This document shows, in pieces, positions 1 to 6,569 of a stretch of DNA of 14,231 nucleotides. The translations under genes and the position numbers were made by a program. Position 1 is the stretch's first letter; every line of letters starts with the position of its first letter. The stretch comes from Flammeovirgaceae bacterium UBA2371 (GTDB lineage: Bacteria > Bacteroidota > Bacteroidia > Cytophagales > Cyclobacteriaceae), in the NCBI GenBank assembly GCA_002345965.1, contig DDTF01000046.1:1-14231 (forward strand). The letters run 5' to 3'. Under the pieces are notes generated by a model. That model had not been told where the DNA came from. It searched no databases and saw only the letters and a list, made by a program, of their open reading frames with translations.

Positions 1-1424
1 AAGCCCATTCCCTCGTCTTTTCCTCTTTCATCGGCAAAACCGGTAAAATTCGGATAGGCATATAAGGGATCGCCATGAATAGAAATGGTTAAAACGTCTT
101 TTCTTTTATAGAAAATATTTTGTTGCCCGTTGCCGTGATGGTAATCAATGTCTAGTATGACCACTTTACCCTTTTTGCTCAGGTAATTGGCAGCTACTGC
201 GTTGGAATTGAGGTAGCAAAAGCCGCCAAAGTATTTTCGTTCTGCATGGTGACCAGGCGGGCGCACCAGGGCATATGCCATTTGCCGGCCATTCAAAACC
301 TGATCTGCAGCGGTGAGTGCACAATTAACTGCTGCGCGAGATGCTTTGTAAGCATTGGCATGAAGTGGGGTTGTACTGTCAATACAATAATATCCAATCT
401 GATGTTCGGGTCGCAGGGGTATGCGTTCAGAATAACGCTTTGGAAATATTTCCGGATAAAATATGGCATCATCTTTTGCTGCGGCACATACATTCTTAAG
501 AAAGTTGATAAACTCTTTGTAATGCACTTCTTCCACCCAACTATCCGGATAGCTTTTGGCTGGAGCCTTTTCAAAAATTTTTACTTTATCTAATTCCTTT
601 AGAATACTTTTTACTCGAACAGGAGACTCCAGATATCCTTTGTCTTTCACATGGTGAATGATATGACCTTCGTTTACCACCAAGCCAATTTTTTTGTCGG
701 CCGGTATTATTTTTTTTATTTCGATGTACTTCTCTTTTCGAAAATGCTGCTTTTTCCGCAACATCAAAGTGTTGCCTTTAACTGATTCGACAACCTTCTT
801 AATGTACTCGGCAGAGCATTTGCCGCTTTGTTTATGCTCAAGGATGGCTCTAATTATTTTTCTGCCATCAGAGGCCTTCAGTTCTGCCTTCTCTCCCGGG
901 CCTTCAAAAACCAGATGAAAGACTGATTGATCATTGCGAGGGAGCTCGTAAAGCGTGCCTTCAATTGGTCGCGCACCATAGCGCTCATAAAATCGAAGTC
1001 TTGCAATATTTTGTTTACGTTCTTTTTCATCCGGACAAAGTTCAGGCTCATCTGGAAGACAATCAAAAAATATACCTATGGCATCGGAAGCAGCGGCTTC
1101 TTCACGCAGTCTCTCATACAAGGCACCACCTACTCCACCCCCGCTTCTATGTTGGTGCGCAGCAATATAATCCAGAAAATAAAACCTTTCTTTTGGGAAG
1201 TAAGAGGCAATCACCAGGCCTACCACCTTTTTGTTTCTTGCCTCGGCAACCAAAATCACATACCTGAAGTGGGTAGCTAAAGGATTTTTTGCGGCAAGAA
1301 AGATTTCATCTGCCTCCTCCGGGGTTAGATACGGAAATTGGGCAACCAGTATTTCTTTGCACTGAGCGAGTGCCAGCTTATTGACTGGATTATTGTGATC
1401 ATAAATTCTTCTGATGGCAATCAT
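1..1424 (-). CDS. GNAT acetyltransferase fused to histone-deacetylase/acetylpolyamine-amidohydrolase domain (partial, C-terminus beyond window)
   Basis: One uninterrupted reading frame starts at ATG 1424-1422 and runs off the left edge after 474 codons, so the end is missing. Residues 1 to about 175 resemble a GNAT N-acetyltransferase: a glycine-rich acetyl-CoA loop at 93-103 (RSGGGVGGALY) and the late motif RLRFYERYGARP at 142-153. The loop departs from the usual R/Q-x-x-G-x-G, with Ser94 where Arg is normal. Residues about 175-245 are a charged linker. From about 246 the chain matches the arginase/deacetylase fold: ESPVR at 266-270, RPPGHH at 388-393 (the His-His general-base pair), and DIDYHHGNG at 425-433, in which Asp427 and His429 should bind zinc. 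The third zinc ligand lies outside the window. By family, the C-terminal half removes acetyl groups from lysine or polyamines; the substrate is unknown. It is probably cytosolic, as no signal peptide is seen. The fusion is certain in sequence; the joint function is inferred. Confidence 0.9.
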   Translation of the reverse strand, partial: MIAIRRIYDHNNPVNKLALAQCKEILVAQFPYLTPEEADEIFLAAKNPLATHFRYVILVAEARNKKVVGLVIASYFPKERFYFLDYIAAHQHRSGGGVGGALYERLREEAAASDAIGIFFDCLPDEPELCPDEKERKQNIARLRFYERYGARPIEGTLYELPRNDQSVFHLVFEGPGEKAELKASDGRKIIRAILEHKQSGKCSAEYIKKVVESVKGNTLMLRKKQHFRKEKYIEIKKIIPADKKIGLVVNEGHIIHHVKDKGYLESPVRVKSILKELDKVKIFEKAPAKSYPDSWVEEVHYKEFINFLKNVCAAAKDDAIFYPEIFPKRYSERIPLRPEHQIGYYCIDSTTPLHANAYKASRAAVNCALTAADQVLNGRQMAYALVRPPGHHAERKYFGGFCYLNSNAVAANYLSKKGKVVILDIDYHHGNGQQNIFYKRKDVLTISIHGDPLYAYPNFTGFADERGKDEGMG

Positions 1425-1577
1425 AGGAGAGATGCTTTAACGTTTACCTCTGACTTGAGAATATTATAAAAGCAATCTACACTGCAATGTGCTCTTACCT
1501 AAATTTTATGAATAAAATTTTAACGATAATGAACCAACAAAAGCCTGTAAGTTGAAACCACAGATTGTAATTTGTTA
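1425..1577. other. Intergenic region between aminopeptidase stop and GNAT-deacetylase start
   Basis: This 153-nt AT-rich gap lies between two genes on the minus strand. It holds a perfect AT-only palindrome at 1501-1520 (arms aaattttat and ataaaattt, 2-nt centre). No T-run follows it on the minus strand, so I do not call it a terminator. No convincing TAnnTTTG promoter box or RNA gene is visible; the promoter of the fusion gene probably lies here but I cannot place it. Confidence 0.4.
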
Positions 1578-3044
1578 TTACTTTTTACCTTTCAGTTCTG
1601 GGAGCACAAAATTATCCAAGGGGCTTGGAAGTTTCATGGTAGCCTCTATGTCATCAGTAGTACGTGGAGCATAAGAAGACAAATGTTCATTGCCATTTTT
1701 GGTAATGCGAAAATCATCTTCAATACGAACAGAAATGCCCCACCAGCGCGGATCACAGTCGCTGTTTTCCGGGATATAGATACCAGGCTCAATTGTGAAG
1801 GTCATGTTTTCTTGTAAGGCATCCCTCATTCCTTTATCGTGCACATCCAATCCAATGTGATGGCAACAACCATGTGGGTAGTACAAGTGATTTTCATTTT
1901 CTGATTTAATAATACCCAAATCTTTAAGTCCTTTGTTTACAACCTGTTTTGTAATTTGATTGAGTTCGGCAAAGCTAACTCCTGGTTTTGCTTTTTTCAT
2001 TGCAGCTTCCTGTGCATTCAATACGATATCGTAAATGGCTTTCTGGTCTGCAGAAAATTTCCCACTTACAGGAATGGTCCTTGTAATGTCTGCCGTATAG
2101 CCACGGTATTCTGCTCCCAGATCCATAAGTATCAATTCTTTGGAAGAGACTTCCGGTTTGTAATTTTCAATATAATGAAGGATACAGCCATTGTGACCAG
2201 CACCCACGATGGAGGGATAACCTACATCTTCGGCCTGATATTTTTTAAATACGAATTCATGGATGCCTTGTATTTCTCTTTCCGACATACCTGGTTTGAG
2301 GGCTTTCATTACTTCGATCTGACCCTGGCAGGATACTAAAACAGCTTTACGAATAAATTCCAGTTCCTCTTCAGTTTTCACTCCTCTGAGCTCTCTCATG
2401 TATCCGTCCAACCCTGTCATGTTCAGGTTGTTTTTGCGCTGTTCCCGAGAGACCGTCAGTTGATCTTTGGAAGGATAATTTACTTTAACCTTGAACTGCT
2501 CTATCAAATTGTACAGATCGGATGAATCTGCAGGATTATCCCTTGTATCATTGAAGAAATCATAAAAAAGCACTTGATCGAATTTGGAGAAATCAACATT
2601 GTATTTTTTAAATTCTCCGTTATTAAAAGATTGTTCAAAACCTAATTGGTCCATAACACCTTTGTCTCCCAATCTGCGACCTGTCCACATTTCTCGCATG
2701 GCATCACGGGGTTGAACAAAAATGATTTCGTTATAGGTTTTGCTGTTGGCAGCCGTTTGATTGTCTTTGAAAATCAGTAAGACTGCATCAGGCTCCTTGT
2801 ATCCGGTCAGATAATAAAAGTTAGGGTCTTGGTGGTAGATAAAATCTACATCATTGGCCCTGTTGCGCACGGGGTTGGCAAAAAAAACGGCTACAGAATT
2901 TTTAGGAAGTTTTCTGCGCAGTTGTTCTCTTCTTTCTTTATGAAATTCTTTTGAAAGGAAATCAGAAGGCAGGTCACCCTGTGCCTGTAGATGAGTAAAA
3001 GACACAAAAACTAAACATGTCAATAGAAATCTTCCAGAAAGCAT
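1578..3044 (-). CDS. pepP: Secreted Xaa-Pro aminopeptidase (M24B family, aminopeptidase P type)
   Basis: The product (488 residues from ATG 3044) removes an N-terminal residue that is followed by proline. It has the N-terminal creatinase-like domain (about 25-210) and the pita-bread metallopeptidase domain (about 220-475). All five dinuclear-metal ligands can be placed by family motifs: Asp308 and Asp319 (DLGAEYRGYTAD), His395 (HGCCHH), Glu419 (TIEPG) and Glu442 (RIED). His391 and His402 match the conserved active-site histidines. Residues 1-22 (MLSGRFLLTCLVFVSFTHLQAQ) form a classic signal peptide, so the enzyme is likely periplasmic, unlike the cytosolic E. coli PepP. I chose ATG 3044 for that signal and the A-rich tract before it; ATG 3077 would give a longer n-region and cannot be excluded. 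It follows a 72-residue gene on the same strand. Function is secure at family level. Confidence 0.93.
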   Translation of the reverse strand: MLSGRFLLTCLVFVSFTHLQAQGDLPSDFLSKEFHKERREQLRRKLPKNSVAVFFANPVRNRANDVDFIYHQDPNFYYLTGYKEPDAVLLIFKDNQTAANSKTYNEIIFVQPRDAMREMWTGRRLGDKGVMDQLGFEQSFNNGEFKKYNVDFSKFDQVLFYDFFNDTRDNPADSSDLYNLIEQFKVKVNYPSKDQLTVSREQRKNNLNMTGLDGYMRELRGVKTEEELEFIRKAVLVSCQGQIEVMKALKPGMSEREIQGIHEFVFKKYQAEDVGYPSIVGAGHNGCILHYIENYKPEVSSKELILMDLGAEYRGYTADITRTIPVSGKFSADQKAIYDIVLNAQEAAMKKAKPGVSFAELNQITKQVVNKGLKDLGIIKSENENHLYYPHGCCHHIGLDVHDKGMRDALQENMTFTIEPGIYIPENSDCDPRWWGISVRIEDDFRITKNGNEHLSSYAPRTTDDIEATMKLPSPLDNFVLPELKGKK

Positions 3045-3083
3045 AGCGTAATTTTTTTTCAAATTAAATAAAATCATTGAGGG

Positions 3084-3102
3084 TTTGACGCTAAACGTCA
3101 AA
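3084..3102 (-). promoter_or_regulatory. Inverted repeat in the aminopeptidase leader, possible operator or stem-loop
   Basis: The arms TTTGACG and CGTCAAA are perfect 7-bp complements separated by 5 nt. They lie in the gap between the 72-residue gene and the aminopeptidase, 40 nt before the preferred start. On the minus strand the TTTG of the first arm is also the end of AATGTTTG (3106-3099), one mismatch from the Bacteroidota -7 box TAnnTTTG. The repeat could therefore cover a transcription start, like an operator. No T-run follows, which argues against a terminator. The repeat is seen; the role is inferred. Confidence 0.4.
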
Positions 3103-3119
3103 CATTATACGATAGTTTC

Positions 3120-3338
3120 TTAGGTTGGGTTGAATGAAAGTTCTTCCAGGCGAAAATCACTGCCCCTTCCAAATTTTAAGGTGTCTTTTAGCAAGTACCT
3201 CTCCAAAGTATGTAGGTCTTTTACTTTAAAGTCCCCATTGGCCAGTATCGATTCGATAATAAAGTCATATTTATCGCCATAATTGACAAGCCGATATTTT
3301 TTACCAACCCTAAGTACATCAAAAGACAGTCCAGCCAT
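3120..3338 (-). CDS. Small conserved-looking protein of unknown function (72 aa)
   Basis: I do not recognise the family. The 72-residue product has no signal peptide or membrane segment. It looks like a compact beta-rich domain, with short alternating strands (KKYRLVNYG, YDFIIESI, GDFKVKDL) and a charged second half with KYxL-type repeats (RYLLKDTLKFG). Reality is supported by translation context. Its ATG (3338-3336) overlaps the TAA of the GroES-like gene by one base (TAATG). A perfect AGGAGG Shine-Dalgarno sits at 3351-3346, 7 nt before the start and inside the end of the GroES-like gene. That is a strong site for a Bacteroidota and points to translational coupling in an operon with the two upstream genes. 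A regulatory or adaptor role linked to the GroES-like protein is only a guess. Confidence 0.75.
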   Translation of the reverse strand: MAGLSFDVLRVGKKYRLVNYGDKYDFIIESILANGDFKVKDLHTLERYLLKDTLKFGRGSDFRLEELSFNPT

Positions 3339-3712
3339 TATAAGTCCTCCTCGCGCTCAAGCATCAAAATGGAAGCCTGAGGGACAATAAAATATTTTTC
3401 ATTCTCGTAAATTACCTCCACTGCACCTTTTTGTAAAAAGATAGCCAGGTCACCTTCATGTGCTTGCAAGGGTAAGTATTTTACCATTTCTTCTTTGCCT
3501 TTCCACATGTCCTCTTCATCAGCTGGTGTGGGAATAGGATATCCCGGACCTACCTTGATAATATAGCCACTTTGTATTTTTTCTTTTTCTTGAACGCCAG
3601 GTGGGAGATACAATCCGCTTGCAGTTTTATCATTCTGTTTTTTAGGTTTGATTAAAACGCGATCTCCGACCACGATAATTTTTTTTAGTTTATTGTCTGC
3701 TGTAATTTTCAT
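3338..3712 (-). CDS. GroES-family co-chaperonin-like protein (divergent paralogue)
   Basis: The 124-residue product has the GroES/Cpn10 barrel pattern. GDRVLIKPKK (16-25) is the first strand. SGLYLPPGVQEKEK (32-45) corresponds to the mobile loop, with LYL in place of the IVL tripeptide that docks on GroEL. SGYIIKVGPG (48-57) and EGDLAIF...VIYENEKYFIVPQASILMLE (86-119) complete the fold. It is longer than typical GroES (about 97 residues) because of an acidic insertion at about 58-85 (TPADEEDMWKGKEE), about where the roof loop lies in GroES. No groEL is adjacent, so this is probably not the primary groES of the organism. It lies 24 nt after rmuC and overlaps the 72-residue gene by one base, so all three are likely co-transcribed. 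It may serve GroEL on special clients or have lost the partnership; the sequence cannot tell. Confidence 0.85.
   Translation of the reverse strand: MKITADNKLKKIIVVGDRVLIKPKKQNDKTASGLYLPPGVQEKEKIQSGYIIKVGPGYPIPTPADEEDMWKGKEEMVKYLPLQAHEGDLAIFLQKGAVEVIYENEKYFIVPQASILMLEREEDL
3346..3351 (-). promoter_or_regulatory. Strong Shine-Dalgarno site for the 72-aa gene
   Basis: The minus strand reads AGGAGG here, 7 nt before the ATG at 3338, within the last codons of the GroES-like gene. It fixes the start of the small gene. Most other genes in this window show no such site, so it stands out. Confidence 0.75.
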
Positions 3713-3736
3713 TGTGTAAGAATGATCTTCTCTTTC

Positions 3737-5047
3737 TTAGTTATCAAATAAGTCGCCCTGATCTTCCGCCCTGCCCAGCAATTGTGGGTCAATTGTTTTT
3801 TCGGCTTTGGCACCTAACTTCTTCAGGTTTTCCACCTTGCTCACCAGGTTGCCACTACCAACAGAAAGTTTTTTCATGGATTCTTCATAGAATTTTTTGG
3901 AAGAGTTCAGATGCCTTCCAAGGGTTAACAGATCTTCGGTGAAGCCTACAAATTTATCATACAGGTCTCCTGCACGTTTGGCAATCTCTATTACATTTCT
4001 GTTTTGATGCTCCTGCCTCCACACACTTTTAATCAATTGTAAAGAAGGGAGCAATAAAGTTGGACTTACAAATACAATTCGTTTATCGAAGGCGTCTTCA
4101 TAAAGCTTTGGCTCGGTTTGAATGGCAAGCAAATAGGCGGTTTCAATAGGGATAAACATGATCACGAAATCCAGACCATTGTCACCGTAATTTTTTTGAT
4201 AATTCTTGTCTGCCAATATCCGCATGTGCTGTTTAATAGATTGCATATGCAATTTTACTTGTGCGTCTCTCTCATCATCTTTTTCTGCATTTACATAATT
4301 GTTATAAGCAGTCAAACTGACTTTTGAGTCGATGATGATATGGCGCTGATCGGGCAGGTTTACAATTACATCGGGTCGCTGCCTTCTCCCTTCTTCGGTA
4401 TAAAACGTTTCCTGAACGAGGTATTCTCTTCCCTTCTCTAAACCAGATTTTTCCAGAATGGTCTCTAAAATCAATTCACCCCATGAACCCTGAGTTTTGG
4501 TGTCGCTACGAAGGGCGCGGGTTAAATTTCGCGCATCTTCACCCATCTGCAGGTTGAGATCCTTTAAATTTTTTAATTCGTTGAACAGGCTCGCATTTTT
4601 TTCAATGGAGTCCTTGTGAGTTTGATCAATTCTTTTTTCAAACTCAGTTATTTTTTCACCCAAGGGTTTTAAAACATCAAATAGATTGGTTTTGTTCTGT
4701 TCTGTAAATTTTTTGCTTTTTTCGTCAAAAATTCTGTTGGCCAGGTTTTCAAATTGAACCGTAAATTTTTCCTGCAAATTCTCCAGTTCCTTCTTCTGTT
4801 CTGCCAATTTTTCCTGCAAATTACGGTAGTCGGCTTCAGTCGCAGAAAGCGAAGAATTGAGTTCGGTGTTGAGATGACGCAATTGCTCCAGTTCCTTTTT
4901 TAAATCCAAAATCTGAGTAACCAGCGCCTTTGATTTTTCCTGTTCTATGGCCAGCGATGAGTTATCAGCAGAAAACTTGAATTTTGCAATAAACCACCCT
5001 CCTAGGCCACCAACTATAATACCTGTTAGCAAAATTATTATTTCCAT
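3737..5047 (-). CDS. rmuC: DNA recombination protein RmuC
   Basis: The product (436 residues from ATG 5047) is an RmuC-family protein. An N-terminal membrane anchor (MEIIILLTGIIVGGLGGWFI, 1-20) is followed by a long Glu/Lys/Gln-rich coiled coil (about 30-175). A PD-(D/E)xK-like nuclease domain follows, with the IDSK motif at 239-242 (Asp240, Lys242) after RPDVIVNLPDQRHI. The C-terminal region (FIPIETAYLLA, SPTLLLPSLQLI) is typical of the family. RmuC limits DNA inversions and rearrangements at inverted repeats in E. coli; it is thought to be membrane-tethered. A GTG 42 nt upstream would add residues that do not fit, and would sit in the promoter, so ATG 5047 is preferred. The gene is divergent from rocD and probably heads the operon that continues to the GroES-like and 72-residue genes. 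Confidence 0.93.
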   Translation of the reverse strand: MEIIILLTGIIVGGLGGWFIAKFKFSADNSSLAIEQEKSKALVTQILDLKKELEQLRHLNTELNSSLSATEADYRNLQEKLAEQKKELENLQEKFTVQFENLANRIFDEKSKKFTEQNKTNLFDVLKPLGEKITEFEKRIDQTHKDSIEKNASLFNELKNLKDLNLQMGEDARNLTRALRSDTKTQGSWGELILETILEKSGLEKGREYLVQETFYTEEGRRQRPDVIVNLPDQRHIIIDSKVSLTAYNNYVNAEKDDERDAQVKLHMQSIKQHMRILADKNYQKNYGDNGLDFVIMFIPIETAYLLAIQTEPKLYEDAFDKRIVFVSPTLLLPSLQLIKSVWRQEHQNRNVIEIAKRAGDLYDKFVGFTEDLLTLGRHLNSSKKFYEESMKKLSVGSGNLVSKVENLKKLGAKAEKTIDPQLLGRAEDQGDLFDN

Positions 5048-5052
5048 CGCTG

Positions 5053-5082
5053 TAAAGTTAGGGCAAAAAACCGCAAGCCCAA
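5053..5082 (-). promoter_or_regulatory. Bacteroidota-type promoter of rmuC
   Basis: On the minus strand TTG (5082-5080) is followed after exactly 19 nt by TAACTTTA (5060-5053), one mismatch from TAnnTTTG. The box ends 5 nt before the ATG at 5047, which would give a very short leader or a leaderless mRNA. Spacing and boxes fit the Bacteroidota sigma consensus; activity is inferred. Confidence 0.55.
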
Positions 5083-5115
5083 CCTCCACTTCTTAGGCGA
5101 TTGACCCCAATTCGC

Positions 5116-5123
5116 TATCTTTG
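5116..5123 (+). promoter_or_regulatory. -7 promoter box of rocD (TATCTTTG)
   Basis: TATCTTTG matches the Bacteroidota -7 consensus TAnnTTTG exactly and is followed by CGG, a common context. No good -33 TTTG is seen at the usual distance. Transcription from here would give a leader of about 95 nt before the ATG at 5227. It also rules out the longer upstream reading frame as the true start. Confidence 0.6.
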
Positions 5124-5130
5124 CGGACGT

Positions 5131-5197
5131 CAGAAGCGCCTCTTTGCTGATTTGATTAGTTCGATAGGAAAGCCACGGTATAGGCGCGTAATTTCTG
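5131..5197 (+). other. Possible structured 5' leader of rocD
   Basis: CAGAA-GCGCCT (5131-5141) can pair with AGGCGC (5182-5187) and TTCTG (5193-5197), leaving a 5-nt bulge and a 40-nt loop. The element lies between the rocD promoter box and its start codon. I recognise no known riboswitch class. The pairing is visible but moderate in strength and may be chance. Confidence 0.25.
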
Positions 5198-5226
5198 TAA
5201 GTACATTTAAAAAAAACATTTTGATT

Positions 5227-6468
5227 ATGGAAACAGCAATAACATCCAGCCAGGAAGCCATCGCATTAGAGCAAAAATATGGAGCGCATAACTATAGCCC
5301 AATAGATGTAGTATTAAGCAGGGGAGAAGGGGTATATCTATGGGATGTTGAAGGCAAGCGATATTATGATTTCCTTTCGGCCTATAGCGCAGTAAATCAA
5401 GGGCATTGCCATCCAAGAATTATAAATGCCTTGATAGAGCAGGCCAAAGAGCTGACACTTGTTTCCCGGGCATTTTATAATGACAAACTGGGCATTGCTG
5501 AAAAGTTTATCTGCGAAATGTTTGGCTACGATAAGGTGCTATTCATGAATAGCGGTGCAGAAGGCGTAGAAACCGGAATTAAACTCGTTAGGAAGTGGGG
5601 ATATAATGTAAAAGGAATTCCGGAAAATGAGGCCATCATTCTTACTGCTAAGAAAAATTTTCATGGAAGAACCACCACCATCATTTCAGCATCGTCCGAT
5701 CCATCAGCCAGGACTGGTTTTGGTCCATTTAATCCTGGATTCAAAATAATTGAATACGATAACGTGGAGGTATTGGAGCAAGAGTTGAAGAATCCAAATG
5801 TGGCAGCTCTACTTATTGAACCTATCCAGGGTGAAGCAGGTATTTATGTGCCATCTGAGGGTTACCTGAAAAAGGCCAGCGAATTGTGTAAAAAGAACAA
5901 CGTATTGTTGATGGTTGATGAAATTCAAACTGGAATTGCACGCAGTGGTAAAATGCTTGCCTGTGACCATGAAGGTGTTCATCCTGATCTTTTAATTTTG
6001 GGTAAAGCCATTTCAGGAGGAGTGCTTCCGATTTCCTGCGTACTGGCCAATGACGAAATCATGCTGGGAATTAAACCAGGTCAGCATGGTTCAACTTTCG
6101 GTGGAAATCCACTAGCAGCGGTTGTATGCAAAGCTGCTCTTGAAGTTGCCAGAGATGAAAAATTAGCAGACAATGCAGAAAAACTGGGCAAGATATTCAG
6201 AGAGAGAATGAATGCACTCATCAAAAAATGTGATTTGGTGACATTGGTGCGTGGCAAGGGTTTGCTGAATGCTGTGGTCGTCAATGACACACCCGAAAGC
6301 AAAACTGCATGGAACATTTGCGTTCAATTGAAGGAGAATGGTCTGTTGGCTAAGCCAACCCATGGCAATATCATTCGCTTTGCTCCTCCGTTGGTAATGA
6401 CTGAAGAGCAATTGCACGAGTGCTGCGACATTATTGAAAAGGTAGTCACCAACTTTAAAAAATCTTAA
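5227..6468 (+). CDS. rocD: Ornithine--oxo-acid aminotransferase
   Basis: The 413-residue product transfers the delta-amino group of L-ornithine to 2-oxoglutarate, giving glutamate-5-semialdehyde and glutamate, a step of arginine/ornithine breakdown linked to proline. It is a class-III aminotransferase dependent on pyridoxal phosphate. Features seen are KYGAHNYSPIDVVLSRGEG near the start (ornithine-type N-terminus), FMNSGAEGVETGIKLVRKW, NFHGRT, VDEIQTGIARSG with Asp231 (cofactor nitrogen), and ILGKAISGG with Lys260 (Schiff-base lysine). Length matches the family. I chose ATG 5227 because family members begin near METAI...; the frame is open further up to 5101, but that part covers the promoter box and lacks family-like sequence. 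It is monocistronic, divergent from rmuC, with a stem-loop directly after its stop. Other class-III transaminases are possible but the ornithine assignment is strong. Confidence 0.94.
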   Translation: METAITSSQEAIALEQKYGAHNYSPIDVVLSRGEGVYLWDVEGKRYYDFLSAYSAVNQGHCHPRIINALIEQAKELTLVSRAFYNDKLGIAEKFICEMFGYDKVLFMNSGAEGVETGIKLVRKWGYNVKGIPENEAIILTAKKNFHGRTTTIISASSDPSARTGFGPFNPGFKIIEYDNVEVLEQELKNPNVAALLIEPIQGEAGIYVPSEGYLKKASELCKKNNVLLMVDEIQTGIARSGKMLACDHEGVHPDLLILGKAISGGVLPISCVLANDEIMLGIKPGQHGSTFGGNPLAAVVCKAALEVARDEKLADNAEKLGKIFRERMNALIKKCDLVTLVRGKGLLNAVVVNDTPESKTAWNICVQLKENGLLAKPTHGNIIRFAPPLVMTEEQLHECCDIIEKVVTNFKKS

Positions 6469-6490
6469 TAGCTTTTTAATGGCTATTAAG
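6464..6490 (+). terminator. Stem-loop after rocD, possible terminator
   Basis: CTTAATAGC (6464-6472) and GCTATTAAG (6482-6490) are perfect 9-bp complements with a 9-nt loop; the stem includes the rocD stop codon. CCTCTTTTAATT follows, a moderate T-rich tail. The stem is AT-rich, so termination would be weak to moderate. Confidence 0.5.
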
Positions 6491-6535
6491 CCTCTTTTAA
6501 TTCCGTCTTAATACAAAGTATCCCATTTAGCATTT

Positions 6536-6568
6536 AGTTTGTTGCGGTTAATTTAACTGCAACAAACT
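6536..6568 (+). promoter_or_regulatory. 33-nt near-perfect palindrome against the start codon of the dimethylformamidase-like gene
   Basis: The arms agtttgttgcggttaa (6536-6551) and ttaactgcaacaaact (6553-6568) are 16 nt each around a single central t, with one mismatch (g6546 against t6558). The palindrome ends one base before the ATG at 6570. In the sense RNA the mismatch becomes a G-U wobble, so a continuous stem would form with a short AU-rich loop. No T-run follows, so it is not a typical terminator. It could be an operator for a dimeric repressor or a hairpin masking the ribosome site. Confidence 0.6.
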
Positions 6569-6569
6569 T

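Noticed and set aside
246..1280. Plus-strand open frames (246-593, 694-918, 927-1280) as genes
   Set aside because: They are shadows of the GNAT-deacetylase gene on the other strand, whose catalytic motifs are plain; their products are Cys/Phe-rich without family features.
1501..1520. AT palindrome as a terminator of the aminopeptidase gene
   Set aside because: It has only A-T pairs, a 2-nt centre and no T-run on the minus strand, and lies about 60 nt after the stop; chance is likely in AT-rich DNA.
3045..3101. Upstream starts of the aminopeptidase (TTG 3101, ATG 3077)
   Set aside because: TTG 3101 lies within the inverted repeat; ATG 3077 is possible but ATG 3044 gives a standard signal peptide after an A-rich tract.
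5101..5226. N-terminal extension of RocD
   Set aside because: The frame is open but includes the TATCTTTG promoter box and has no family-like sequence before METAI.
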